Assembly (NCBI RefSeq): GCF_009870125.1 | Contig: NC_046683.1 | Location: forward strand, 36,595,869 to 36,659,868 | DNA length: 64,000 bases | DNA from: Drosophila pseudoobscura | Taxonomy: Eukaryota; Arthropoda; Insecta; Diptera; Drosophilidae | Direction of reading: 5' to 3' | Shown here: positions 51,881-62,896 of the stretch, piece after piece | How positions within the stretch are numbered: the stretch's first letter is position 1 | How the letters are laid out: each line of letters starts with the position of its first letter | Notes under the pieces: generated by a model | What the model saw: the letters and a program-made list of their open reading frames with translations, nothing else | Told to the model about the DNA's origin: nothing | Databases searched by the model: none | Translations under genes and position numbers: made by a program

Positions 51881-52845
51881 AAGATACGCACAATCAAAGA
51901 GAATGACCGTATCTATGAGATTGCTGAATATGGATCAGATCGGATTATTATTATAGCCAAAAGTAACAAATCAATTTTCAGTGGCTACGCAGCGTCCGTC
52001 GACACGTTCTGACTGATTTTCTGTCTCTCTCGTTTAATGTAGCCATACTGACTATGTATCGGGTATAAATGTAGTGTTGCGGTCGCAGCTGCAACTCACA
52101 GCGTTCCCGCTCATATTTTTCTGTTGTATGGTTTTTTTTAAATTGAAAAAAACTGGTATTTTATTAATGTTTTTTTTTGGAGCTAGTGCTTCTTTTTTCC
52201 TCTAACTTTAGCATCTTACATCTGGTTGTGTTAAACTTTACACTGAACTATTGAACTAGCCACTGCAAATTGATTTGTTCATTCTGGCTATAATAACACA
52301 AGTTCACAAATTAGGGTCAATTTTTTGACCCGAGCAGAAGATAACGATTTTTACCGTTATTTGGTTCCCTAAACTCAGATCTTCAAACCGTTTGTCAAGA
52401 ATGGTTTTAGTTATCGAGTTCGCGGATGGTGGCGGTACTGCGCTCTTATAACAGCTGTCAACTGACTACGTTGCATCGAACATCGTTCGGAATTTGTTTT
52501 TGTACTGTAATTGTGCTAAACTTGTAAACGTTGTACAGAGGCTGTTATATGCTCCGAAAACGTGGGAAAATCGGTAACTACAAATCACCGGATTACAAAC
52601 AAGTAATCGACAATTTTTTCTGCATTCACATCTTTCCCACAAAACTTTGGCAGTACGAGCGACGAGTAAGGAGAGCGGCTACATCAAGATATAGCGAAAA
52701 TCGAAAGGCGATACCAAGGATTTGGGACGAAGGCATGATAAGCGACTACTGTTGGACCCTATTTCGAAAACTAGAACCAATTTAAAAAAACGGGCTGCTG
52801 ATTTGGATTCAGCCTCCGAATCTACTTTATAGTTTTCTCGTATCT
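51881..52845 (+). other. Spacer of the long inverted repeat
   Basis: About 960 bp between the arms. The first 220 bp finish a diverged DINE-like element (TATGTATCGGGTATAA at about 52050, then GCAACTCACAGCGTTCCCGC). From 52110 to 52530 it is AT-rich with no recognised element. It ends with the small ORF at 52531-52785. Confidence 0.6.
52531..52785 (+). CDS. Small ORF of unknown function inside the inverted repeat
   Basis: 84 codons from ATG 52531. The C-terminal half (RRVRRAATSRYSENRKAIPR, then IWDEGMISDYCWTLFRKLEP) has mixed, non-repetitive composition and is repeated in part at 47946-48060, where the frame is damaged. I do not recognise the family. Position between inverted arms suggests a transposon-derived or captured fragment. 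It may be the 5' part of a longer gene, as codons continue after the stop only in other frames. Confidence 0.35.
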   Translation: MYRGCYMLRKRGKIGNYKSPDYKQVIDNFFCIHIFPTKLWQYERRVRRAATSRYSENRKAIPRIWDEGMISDYCWTLFRKLEPI

Positions 52846-53366
52846 TTAAAGTTTTGGATGCCACACATTTTCGTCCTTTGTGGAGGCGGAGAGAAATTTT
52901 GAAATACTCTTGAGACAGTGTGACATTACAGGAGTCCGGATAAAAAATGTGGTTGCTCTTGCTCTTATAGTCTTTAAGAACTAGGCGTCAAACAGATGGA
53001 TAGACAGACGTCGCTATATTGACTCGGTTATTCATGCTAATCAAGAATATATATACTTTATGGGGCCGGAAACGCTTCCTTCTTGTGCTTGTAACAGCAC
53101 AAATGTGCATGTAACAGCACACACTGCATGTAACATCACAGACTATGCTTGTAACACGAAAGTACCAGAAACCTGGGTAAGCTAAGAGCGGTTTCCCGCC
53201 AAATTGAATTCAAAATGTAGGTACAACAAATTCATTTTTTGATTTAACTTTCAATATGCATGCTGTTACTTACAGTTTGTAAGACATGCATCTAAGATAT
53301 CTTGATCTTCTTAACTTGCGCACTTTTTGCCGTCTTTTTACTTCAAAACAAAAAATTGAAAAAATA
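52840..53366 (-). repeat. Right arm of long inverted repeat
   Basis: Reverse complement of 51313-51880 with few differences (for example AATTGAATTCAAAATGTAGG against the other arm). It ends at AAAAAATA where the CR1/Jockey-type element begins. Confidence 0.8.
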
Positions 53367-53473
53367 ATTTTTTTCTTACCAATTCCGCTTTGAGCGTTGT
53401 CTGATACCAATTTGTTTTGGAAATTTTAATTTTTCTTCGTAAATTTTCTTAAGAAAATATTTAAATAATAAAA

Positions 53474-54346
53474 ATGGAATTCGCTGTGGTCTGCGCCAAA
53501 AAAACCTGCAGGAAGCAGGTGGAGAAGGAAATGGTATCTTTCATGAGGCAGACGCGGAGTGGCTTTAAGGAGCTGACCGTTGGTTTCAAAAACCAATACG
53601 ATCGGCTCCTAGCCATGGAGGCTCAGTTTAGCGGTTTAAAACTGCTGAATGAGTCTCCGAGGCGCAAAAAGGTCACTCCGCGGGACCTGCAAGTGCCAAC
53701 CGTCACTCAGCCGTGCGCCGCCGAAAAACTGACTCCGACCACTCCAAGTGTGCAGCAGTTGATCTCGTTTGCCACTCCAAAGGCAACGACAGCTGCTGGC
53801 GATGCAGATTCGGTAGCCGAATTCATCGCCTCGGAGAATGTGCAGCCAAGTACGTCTGCAGCGTCCGTGTCCGTGGTGTCCGCAAGTTCACTAGTTGTCC
53901 CGTCTATCCCGATCCCACCAGTAAATAGACGTTCCGGACCTCCGGATATTGCCACCACAGGTACTAGACCTGTGGTGACTAAACCACTGGTGGGAGTCCC
54001 ACCAAAACGACAAGTTTTTGTTTCACGGCTGGCCCCTGACCTCACATCTAATGATGTAACTGCTTTTATTCAAAGCAAAATAAATGCCGTGGGTTTAAAG
54101 GTGGCGTAATTTAACTTCTCTTATGCCAGGGAGATAGCGTCGTTTAAGATAAGCATCTCCCCAACTCAATTTGACACCATTTGCTCCACCAAATTTTGGC
54201 CGGAGCATTTGGTGGTGAAGGAGTTTAAGGCTAAGAAGAAGAATAGGCCCCCCATATCGCTTCCAAATCTTTCCAGCGTGCCACCCTCAACCTCAACTTC
54301 CTCTTCCTCAACTTCCCGTCTTGCTCCAACCTTTCCAAAAAACTAA
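53474..54346 (+). pseudogene. CR1/Jockey-type ORF1 with one nonsense codon
   Basis: 290 codons if the TAA at 54107-54109 is ignored; the frame continues without shift through FNFSYAREIASFKISI to a final stop at 54344-54346. The N-terminus is charged (KKTCRKQVEKEMVSFMRQTR), the middle is Ser/Thr/Pro-rich, and the C-terminal part (QVFVSRLAPDLTSNDVTAFI) resembles an RNA-recognition-motif-like fold. It would bind element RNA. Confidence 0.8.
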
Positions 54347-54349
54347 CTT

Positions 54350-57140
54350 CTTTTTTAGTAACCTATCAGAATGTAAGAGGCTTGCGGAGTAAGCTCAGCA
54401 TTCTTTTCCGGGATAGTGTTGCATTTGCTTCCCACGTTATTGTGTTTACTGAAACCTGGTTAAAGCCGGACATTCTTATTTCCGAGGTTTTGTCAGGTCG
54501 GTACACAACTTTTAGAAAGGACCGTTCGTCTCGACGTACAGGAGGGGTTCTAATTGCAGTGGACTCTTACTTCACGTCAGAACACTTCACAGTCCAAGTT
54601 CAACAGGAACTGGAATTCCTGTGTGTAAAACTGATTCTTCCCGCTTTCGCTATATTCATTACTTGCTCGTATATCCCACCTTCTTCGGATATTTCAATTT
54701 ATGAGCAGCACTTGTCCGCTTTAACCGCTGTTGCTTCCTCGCTATCTGATAAAGATCGTATGATAGTTCTTGGTGACTTCAACTTGCCAGGAACTGTTTG
54801 GTCTTCGGTAAACGAGTCTAGTATCCTAGTGCCCATGTCACGACATGACTTTGTTGACGGCTTGCTTGACCTGTCCCTGTCTCAAGTCAATCATGTGAAA
54901 AATTCCTTGGGTCGATTGCTTGATCTATGCTTTGTATCGGATCTGATCATAGTGTTGTTAACCCGAGCCCTTCCGCTCACTATACCTGAAGACGCCTACC
55001 ACCCTACTTTCGAGGTGTCGCTAGACATAGGACCAACTGTATTGGATCGGTCGAGCAGACTACCTGAACGTGTCCGCTGCTTTCGTAAAGCCGAGTTTGC
55101 GAAGCTTAATAACCTAATTAGGGATTTTGATTGGTCCGCTTTGTACTTGTGCACTGATGTCACAAAAGGCACAAACATTTTTTACAATGCTCTTGGCACA
55201 TTTTTTGATTCTTGTGTCCCGCTTTCTTGTCCGATTAGATCCGGAAAACCCCCTTGGTTTACCAAAGAGTTATCCAGTCTAAAAAACTTAAAATCAAGAC
55301 TTTATAAAAAATTTCAAGAAGTGGGTTCTCCTACTTCTCACTCTCGTTATGTAATAGCTCGGTCAAACTTTTCAGTTCTTAATGCTCAATGCTATATGAA
55401 CTACCTATCTCGATGCAGGATACGTTTTTCTCAGGACCCTAAACAGTTTTACTGCTTCGTAAACAGTAAGCGTAGAACGTCCGCACACCCATCCTCGCAT
55501 TCATTTTGTAATACGTCGGCAAATAATGATCAGGCAATTGCCGATCTTTTTTCCCAGTTTTTCCAAACCATCTCTTCTGAGGAAAGCTACTCTAGTCATC
55601 CGTACCCATACGGTTTACCGAGGTCGAACGGCATTTTCAGTCCCTTGTTAAATGAATATTCCCTACTTCAAGATCTTCGACTAGTTAAGCCGGTGTTTTC
55701 ACCGGGTCCAGACGGGGTTCCAGGTTGTGTACTCAGGTACTGCGCCGAGGCTCTGTGTGGACCATTGCTTAAACTATTCACCCTGTCCATTGATTCCTCT
55801 TGCTTCCCCCCAATCTGGAAGGAATCGTTTATAATTCCTCTCCATAAAAAAGGTAGCAAGTCTGATGCAAAAAATTATAGAGGTATAGCAAAGTCATCCG
55901 CTATTCCCAAATTGTTTGAGAAGGTTTTAACTCCGCACTTGCAACATCTCTGCAAGTCACTTATATCTCCAACTCAGCATGGATTTATAAGGCGGCGATC
56001 AACCACCACGAACTTGTTAGAGTTTACCTCTTTCATTATTAAAGGCTTTCAAGGTAACTTACAGACGGATGTTATTTACACCGACTTTAGTAAAGTATTC
56101 GACTCTGTAAACCATTCCCTTTTAGCACATAAACTTGACCTTTTAGGGTTTCCGGCCAACATCCTGAGATGGATTTCTAGCTATCTTTGTTCTAGGTCTC
56201 AAAGAGTCCTCTTCAAAAACTCCCTCTCGTTACCAGTAAAGGTTTCTTCGGGAGTACCACAGGGCAGCCATCTAGGCCCCTTACTCTTCACACTCTTTAT
56301 TAATGACTTGCCTTCAGTATTAACATACTCTCGAGTACTTATGTATGCGGATGATGTTAAACTCTGTGTCCAGTACAAGGACATTTCATTTCATTCTCGC
56401 TTGCAATCCGATCTCAATAGCTTTCAGTCATGGTGTTGTTACACCTTAATGCCTCGAAATGCAAAGTTATGACATTTCATCGTTCTAGCCCTTTGTTGGC
56501 TCCCTACACCCTATTTGGGGGTTCTCTTGAGAGAATTACCCTGGTGGATGATCTGGGTGTTATGTTAGACTCCAAGTTAAAGCTTTCCGAACACATTTCT
56601 ACCATGGTAAATAAGGCCATGGGCGTGCTTGTGTTTATAAAGAGGTGGTCAAAGGAATTTGACGACCCCTATATAACAAAGACTCTCTATACCTCGCTTG
56701 TTCGTCCGATCTTAGAATACGGCTCCTGTGTATGGTGGCGTATAGAATCAGTACAGAAAAACTTTTTACTCTTTGCTCTGCGGGGCCCTAACTGGGATGC
56801 GGGTGTAAGACTCCCATCTTACTCTAGTAGACTATTATTAGTAAACCTCCCATCCTTAGTTAACCGTAGAAAAATGCTTGGTGTGATATTTATGCACAAC
56901 TTGATCAGGGGTGACATAGACAGCCCTGATCTGTTGAGCCGCATAAACTTCACGATTCCTATTAGACTGACTAGAAACTTTATACCGTTGTTCCTTACAC
57001 TTTGTAGATCGAATTATTCCTTGCATGAACCGTTTAGGGTCTTATGCTCGGATTATAATTCCCTCTACCATATTATATTCTCCACTAATTCTCTTCCTCT
57101 TATTAAATTACTAATCCTTACACACCTTTCTAGTAATTAG
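54350..57140 (+). pseudogene. CR1/Jockey-type ORF2: endonuclease and reverse transcriptase, one frameshift
   Basis: Endonuclease residues at the start (TYQNVRGLRSKL, FTETWL, TGGVLIAV, LGDFNLPGTVW, LLDLCFVS). Reverse transcriptase includes FSPGPDGVPG, FIIPLHKKGS, IYTDFSKVFDSVNH (first Asp), GVPQGSHLGPLLFTLFIND and VLMYADDVKLC (YADD). A frameshift near 56445 separates frame 54382-56472 from 56430-57140, which holds NASKCKVMTF and VRPILEYGSCVW. No RNase H. Otherwise open over more than 900 codons. Confidence 0.87.
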
Positions 57141-57442
57141 TAATTGTAGTGGTATTTGTATCTTGTATTTTATTGCATGCTTAATTTCTTAATAAGTTTA
57201 GTGCTAATTTTCCTCGAATGTTAGTCTAATATCTATCTTTCTTGCATGCTCGCGTTTGGTTCGGCTACGCACCGCGCGTAATGCGGCAGCGCCCCTCGGT
57301 CGGTTGGGCGGGAGGAGGGCTGCGTTTTGCCTGGGATCCGCGCGTAACAGCCTTCTGCTGGTGTCACACGGGCCACTTGACGGTGCAGTAATTGCATCGC
57401 CCCTTGATAGATGCAGTCATTGCATGTCAACGTCCAATAAGA
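57141..57442 (+). other. CR1/Jockey-type 3' untranslated region
   Basis: 300 bp, first AT-rich, then GC-rich (57250-57400). The last 70 bp match the minus-strand fragment at 44971-45040, which fixes the 3' end family. Confidence 0.7.
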
Positions 57443-57524
57443 ATGATACGATCCAATTCAGGTTCTGCAGTCTAGAAGATATGGTCATTCTGTACGATTG
57501 CGTTTTTGGCTTTTTCGTATTTTT

Positions 57525-59175
57525 AAAATTGTGGATGCCACAGATTTTCGTCGTTTGTGGACAGATAGCCATGGCTCAATCGACTCGGCTATTGATGCTG
57601 ATCAAGAATATATATACTTTATGGGGTCGGAAACGATTCCTTCTGGACGTTACACACATCCACTTTTACCACAAATCTAATATACCCCAATACTCATTTT
57701 GAGTATCGGGTATAAAATGTTAGCGCCAAATCTATCAGAAAACGTTGGTTTGCTTAGAAGAGTAAGTAAAATGTTAAATTTTGTTGCCTAGTATAATTTA
57801 TAAAAATAATGTCACCGAAGAATGTTCTTTAAACTTAATTTACATTTTAATTTTGTGATTTTTTAAATATAATTTATAATGATTATGGTCCCTGCTTATA
57901 AAGTGAAAGCCTGGATCAACCATGGAAATGCCGCAACTGGCTGCAATACTGGAGCAGCCCAACTCAACATATAGTGGAAGCAGCAACGTCAACAGTACTG
58001 ACACAGTCACAGAGCACCTGAACAATGAAAAACATAATGAACATATTACAACTCAATTGCGACAGTTTGGAAGGCCCACGTTGGCAGTTTCGGAGGAAGA
58101 AGGGGCTGCTTCCAGTACATCGTACTCATTTACGGGGAGTTCTCTTGCTGGTGGAAACATTGCTGATTTAAATAAATCTGACGATTCTGGGACTGCACAG
58201 TCAGTACCGACTGACTCTGAGCCAGGCTTAAGTGCTGATAAAAAGGACACAACTGGCAACAGTTCTAACGATAAGGAACATAGTGATGAATCACTTTATG
58301 AGTGTAACATATGCTTGGACACAGCAAAAGATGCCGTGGTTAGCATGTGCGGACATTTGTTCTGCTGGCCCTGCTTACACCAGTGGCTATTGACGCGTCC
58401 CAGTCGTAAACTCTGCCCCGTATGCAAGGCTGCAGTTGACAAAGACAAAGTCATACCACTTTATGGTCGAAATAGCACGCGGCAAGAGGATCCTCGGTGA
58501 ATACAACTTAAGAAATAAACAAACAAAAATTTAAAATTTAACAATGATATTTGCTTCTTTATTTATACAGCAATAAAGTTCCCCCACGACCCGCTGGCCA
58601 CCGCACCGAGCCAGAACCGGTGCCTGGTTTCCCTGGCTTTGGATTTGGTGATGGGTTTCATATGTCGTTTGGCATTGGCGCTTTTCCAATCTTTTTCCAA
58701 TTCTTTTATTACATCTTCACTTAATTTTGGTGAACCGCGTCCGCCTGGTGAGTTCGTTTGCTTTATTGTTCTTTTCCTATGTCGTATGGCCAGTCTCTTT
58801 ATTTGCCTACTTCTCTCTAACTTTTAGCTGCCAATCGCGGCACCACGCAACACGAAGACGAACAGACACTTTCCAAGCTGTTTCTTTATTTGGCTTTTCT
58901 GTGCATCGGATGGTTACTCTTTGCATAAAAATCACACAGCCGTATATGAAAATGATAACAACACCATTGACATTAAACCGTTAAGGAAAATCGCAAAACA
59001 TCAAAAAGCAGTTCCAGCAGCGGAATTTCAGCAATTACGAAACTATCACACACCAGTGCATTGAAATCCGAGTTTACTGGTTATAATGCGATCAATTCAC
59101 AAAAAATATTCAGCGTCCTGAATGAAAAAACCACAAAAAGGGTTTAGTTGTGGGTGTGGCCCCACAATATTATTA
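57525..59175 (+). repeat. Second copy of the RING-gene segment (segmental duplication)
   Basis: Corresponds to about 48098-49738. It begins inside the DINE-like element (57527-57717) and ends where the LOA element starts. Apart from a 10-bp insertion and a few substitutions the two segments appear identical by eye, including introns and flanks, so duplication was recent. Confidence 0.88.
57922..58928 (+). pseudogene. RNF185: RNF185-family RING gene, copy 2, frameshifted
   Basis: Exon equivalents 57922-58496, 58571-58747 and 58828-58928 with the same splice sites. Exon 1, including the full RING domain, encodes exactly the same 192 residues as copy 1. Exon 2 has a 10-bp insertion after GGCGCTTTTCC (about 58688), changing AFPFGF into a short out-of-frame tail ending at a TAA near 58724, before exon 3. 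A translated product would keep the RING but lose the C-terminal membrane anchor. Called a pseudogene; a soluble RING product is possible. Confidence 0.85.
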
Positions 59176-59320
59176 GTTAGGTTAGGTTCAGGCGGTAGCC
59201 TGGGGGAGTGATGAAACCCTCCCAAGCTCACTTGGACCTGTAGAAGGTCCGTTGTGGTGCCGCATGGGCGTTTGCCCCTTCCCAGTGCCCAAAAACCGTG
59301 GAGAAACAGGCTGTTGCAAA

Positions 59321-62300
59321 TTAAGGGCAGTCCCATCCGGAGGCTTGGATGAATCTGGACAAGGTCCCCGGTTTGATTTCGGCTAGGTCCGAAATGTCTG
59401 TGAGGAAAGCAGCCCCGAGAAAACGAAGACGACGATTTCCAAGGGCCGGGCAGTGGCAGAAGAAGTGGGGGACCGATTCCTCCTCTTCCTCGTCGCGAAA
59501 ACTCCTGCAGAAGTCGTTATGAGGGATTGACAGTCTAGAGGCATGAGTGCCAATCTGCCAGTGTCCCGTAATGGCTCGAGTAACTGCAGAGCACTGTGCT
59601 CTGCTGAGCCTATACAGCTCGGCTGAGCGCTTCTTCGATCGATATGGCCATATCAATCTTGAGATGTCACAGGAACATGTTTGCTGCCATCTCCTATTGG
59701 CATTTTGCTCGAACAATTCGTGCGTGAGGAGCCTGCACGTAGCCAGAGGCATCGCTACCTGCTCCCTCTCCATAAGGAGAGGAATTGTAGTACCCTGCCT
59801 TGCTAGCTCGTCGGCGGCGTCGTTCCCCTCGATGTCCCTGTGGCCTGGGACCCATATAAGGAAGAGGTCTAACTGATCTGCGATCTCGTGCAGAGACCTG
59901 CGGCAGTCATTGACAGTCGCTGAGTTCGACGATATTGAGCCTAGAGCTTTGATAGCTGCTTGGCTGTCCGAGAAGACGCACACTAAGTGCGTATCTAGAA
60001 GTAGTTTGGAGACGATGGAAATGGCCTCCGTGATGGCTACAACCTCCGCTTGGAACACACTGCAGTGGTCCGGGAGCCTGAAGCAATGACTGATGCAATG
60101 CTCGCTGCAGTAGACTCCGCCTCCCACGCGGCCGTCTAACTTTGAGCCATCAGTGTAGAAGTGAACCGCATTTGCGGGTCCTGGTTCGCCCATCTCCCAG
60201 TCCTCCCTAAGTGGGATTGATACCTGGAAAGGCGTCGAGAGGTGATCACTAGGGACACAATAATCTGTCCTCTCTGGTAATTGCGGGTGTCTCGTCAGGA
60301 TTCCCGAGTGCCCAACCGCGGACGCTTTCCACAGTCTGGCTTCTCTCATTCTGAGTGCGGAAAGTGTTGCCACTTTCTTTCCCATGAGATCTATGGGGAG
60401 GAGGCCCAGCACAGTATCCAGGGCTTCCCCTGGAGTAGTGCGTAGCCCGCCAGTTATGCATAGCTCTGCCATGCGTTGAACTCTGCTGAGTTTATTGAGG
60501 CATTTCCTTTTGTCTAAGGCTGGCCACCATACTACCGCTCCATAGAGCATGATCGGTCGTATGATGGTGGTGTAAAGCCACCGAACTATATGGGGGGTCA
60601 TTCCCCATCTTAGTCCGATGGCTTTCCTGCAAGTATAGAGGGCTACTGTGGCCTTCTTTACTCTATCCTCTATGCTCAATTTCCAATCGAGCTTTCTATC
60701 GAAGATTAGACTAAGATACTTGGCGTTGTTGCTGAAGATTAGCGCTTCCCCACATAGTCTTGAGGGAATCAGTGCCGGAACTTTGTACTTCCTAGTGAAG
60801 AGCACCAGTTCCGTTTGAGACGGGTTGTCTGCCCATTTTGACATCTTCATGAGAGTGTTTGTCAGGCACTCACACAGCGTCTGCGGGAATTTACCCGAGA
60901 ATGCTATAGCAACATCGTCCGCATACGCCACCACGCGGCAGCCACCCCCCTCTATCTCCCGCAGCAGTTCGCTCACTGCCACGTTCCATAGGAGGGGCGA
61001 GAGGACTCCGCCCTGCGGGGTGCCTCTACTGACAAATCTGGTGGACGTTGACGTCCCCAGTGATGCCTCAACCGTCCTGCATTGTAGCATCTGATCGATC
61101 AGGCTCACCGTCCGGGAGTCAACCCCCAGTTCCGTCAGTGCACCCGTGATGGCGGTCGGTAGGATGTTATTAAAGGCGCCTTCTATGTCCAGGAAGGCTA
61201 CCAGGGTGTATTCCTTACAGTTGATGGACGCTTCTATGATTGATGTGATCGTGTGTAGGGCCGTTTCGGTGGATCTTCCTTTCCGATAGGCATGCTGGGA
61301 GTCTGAGAATAGACTAGGCGGAATATTTACCGTGAGATGCATCCCCAAAAGCCGTTCCATCGTCTTCAGAAGGAAGGACGATAGACTTATGGGTCTGAAA
61401 TCTTTGGGGGCAGTGTGCGAGGGCTTGCCTGCCTTGGGGATGAAGACGACTTTGGTATGAAGCCAGGTTTCCGGGATATATCCATGGGAGAAGATTCCCT
61501 CATATATCCTTTTGAGCCAACTAGTGCCTTTTTGTCCAGCGTGAATCAGTTGGGCAGGGATGATGCCATCTGGTCCCGCGGATTTGTATGGTTTGAAGCT
61601 TTTTATTGCCCACGAAATGTTCTCCTGGCTTAGCAGGTTCATGATACCACTTGAGGCAACGGAGGGAGCCGCGATGTAGTGTGGTCTGTTTTCATCGCAG
61701 CCGGGAAAGTGGGTGCTAAGGAGAAGATTTAGCGACTCATTACTGGACGTTGTCCATGATTGGTCGGCGTTCTTCAGGTAGCCCAGAGTGGGTGTAGTCT
61801 TCGAGAGAACTTTGCGCAAGCGCGAGGCTTCCGAGTTATTCTCAATGTCGCTACAGAACTTACGCCATGAGGCGCGTTTGGCTTTCCTCAGTTCTTTATT
61901 GTAAACTGACAGACTGGCCTTGTAATCGGCCCAGTTCTGCTCAGCGTTTTCGGCCTTAGCTTTATTGAAGAGTCTTCGGGAGGCTTTCCGGAGTTCCCTC
62001 AGTTTCGGATTCCACCATTCAGGTTTCTTCCGGCCTCTGCTCTTGCTAGAGGGGCAGGATTTATCGAGCGCCTCATTGCAGGCGTCGGTAAATAGTTTAA
62101 CAAGATGACTCGTGGCTTCCCTGGAGATCTCTTCCTCAGGTGGAGTCTCAGGGAGAACACGACAGAGATGGTCTGAGTACCGAGCCCAGTTTGTCCGCCT
62201 AAGGTTACGAAATTGAGCTGGTCTCGGTAGTGAAAAAGAGAATACGGTTTCCACGTACCTGTGGTCCGAGAAGGAGTGCTCTTCCAGGACCCTCCAGGAT

Positions 62301-62896
62301 ACGATGTTCCCGTGTAACTCGTGAGAGGCAAGTGTGAGGTCCAGGAACTCCTTGCGGTTTTTAATAATGAAGGTGGGATCACTCCCCCTATTTAAAAGGA
62401 CCATCTGAGTGGTCAGTAAATAGTTGAAGAGGTACTCACCCCTTTCGTTGGTGTCAGTGCTTCCCCACTGGCAGTGGTGTGCGTTGGCGTCGCACCCTAC
62501 GATTAGGCCGATGTCCTTGGCCTCGCAGTCTGTGATTAGCGCCCTGAGCGCCTGTGGAGGGGGGTCTGGTTGGTCGTGACCCATGTACGTGGAGCAGATT
62601 CTCAGTGAGCACCCCTGGCCTTCGAGGCTCACTGCTGTTTGGTCTTCATTGCTGCTATTTGGGAGCAAAAATAAGTGCAAATCTCTTTTTGCAAGGAGGC
62701 AGGTGCGAGTTTTACCAGCGGAGTCAGCTACGTATAGCTTATAGTCAGGAGTCCTCAGACCAGAGACCCTGTTTCCGAGGATCCAGGGCTCCTGAATGAG
62801 GACTATGTCGGCTCCACCCTTGGCTAGGTGGAGCAGGAGAGCAGCGCATGCTGCCTTACAATGGTGGAGGTTTATCTGCAGGAGTATCAGTGACAT
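59321..62896 (-). CDS. LOA-like ORF2: endonuclease, reverse transcriptase, RNase H
   Basis: 1191 codons, open. Endonuclease (residues 1-225): ILLQINLHHCKAACAAL, IQEPWI, VGCDANAHHCQWGS and SFSDHRYVE. Reverse transcriptase (about 440-770): KSAGPDGIIPA, HAYRKGRSTETALHTI, LVAFLDIEGAFNN, GTPQGGVLSPLLWN, VVAYADDVAIAF. RNase H (about 920-1060): HFYTDGSKLDGRVGGG, EVVAITEA, FSDSQAAIKAL and GHRDIEGNDAADELA. The tail has CRSF where LOA no. 2 has CRSC, and a few residues are missing after KWAD relative to SCGLGVNPS in no. 2. Start at 62896 overlaps ORF1. Confidence 0.92.
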   Translation of the reverse strand: MSLILLQINLHHCKAACAALLLHLAKGGADIVLIQEPWILGNRVSGLRTPDYKLYVADSAGKTRTCLLAKRDLHLFLLPNSSNEDQTAVSLEGQGCSLRICSTYMGHDQPDPPPQALRALITDCEAKDIGLIVGCDANAHHCQWGSTDTNERGEYLFNYLLTTQMVLLNRGSDPTFIIKNRKEFLDLTLASHELHGNIVSWRVLEEHSFSDHRYVETVFSFSLPRPAQFRNLRRTNWARYSDHLCRVLPETPPEEEISREATSHLVKLFTDACNEALDKSCPSSKSRGRKKPEWWNPKLRELRKASRRLFNKAKAENAEQNWADYKASLSVYNKELRKAKRASWRKFCSDIENNSEASRLRKVLSKTTPTLGYLKNADQSWTTSSNESLNLLLSTHFPGCDENRPHYIAAPSVASSGIMNLLSQENISWAIKSFKPYKSAGPDGIIPAQLIHAGQKGTSWLKRIYEGIFSHGYIPETWLHTKVVFIPKAGKPSHTAPKDFRPISLSSFLLKTMERLLGMHLTVNIPPSLFSDSQHAYRKGRSTETALHTITSIIEASINCKEYTLVAFLDIEGAFNNILPTAITGALTELGVDSRTVSLIDQMLQCRTVEASLGTSTSTRFVSRGTPQGGVLSPLLWNVAVSELLREIEGGGCRVVAYADDVAIAFSGKFPQTLCECLTNTLMKMSKWADNPSQTELVLFTRKYKVPALIPSRLCGEALIFSNNAKYLSLIFDRKLDWKLSIEDRVKKATVALYTCRKAIGLRWGMTPHIVRWLYTTIIRPIMLYGAVVWWPALDKRKCLNKLSRVQRMAELCITGGLRTTPGEALDTVLGLLPIDLMGKKVATLSALRMREARLWKASAVGHSGILTRHPQLPERTDYCVPSDHLSTPFQVSIPLREDWEMGEPGPANAVHFYTDGSKLDGRVGGGVYCSEHCISHCFRLPDHCSVFQAEVVAITEAISIVSKLLLDTHLVCVFSDSQAAIKALGSISSNSATVNDCRRSLHEIADQLDLFLIWVPGHRDIEGNDAADELARQGTTIPLLMEREQVAMPLATCRLLTHELFEQNANRRWQQTCSCDISRLIWPYRSKKRSAELYRLSRAQCSAVTRAITGHWQIGTHASRLSIPHNDFCRSFRDEEEEESVPHFFCHCPALGNRRLRFLGAAFLTDISDLAEIKPGTLSRFIQASGWDCP

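Larger units (their letters stand above)
53367..57442 (+). mobile_element. CR1/Jockey-type non-LTR retrotransposon, nearly full length
   Basis: Plus-strand element with ORF1 (53474-54346), ORF2 (about 54350-57140) and a GC-rich 3' UTR ending TGCATGTCAACGTCCAA, an end shared with the fragment at 44971. Lack of RNase H, the NVRGLRSKL / FTETWL endonuclease start and the reverse transcriptase style fit CR1 or Jockey group. One stop in ORF1 and one frameshift in ORF2 are the only evident lesions, so it decayed recently. The left boundary is set where the inverted-repeat arm ends. Confidence 0.82.
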
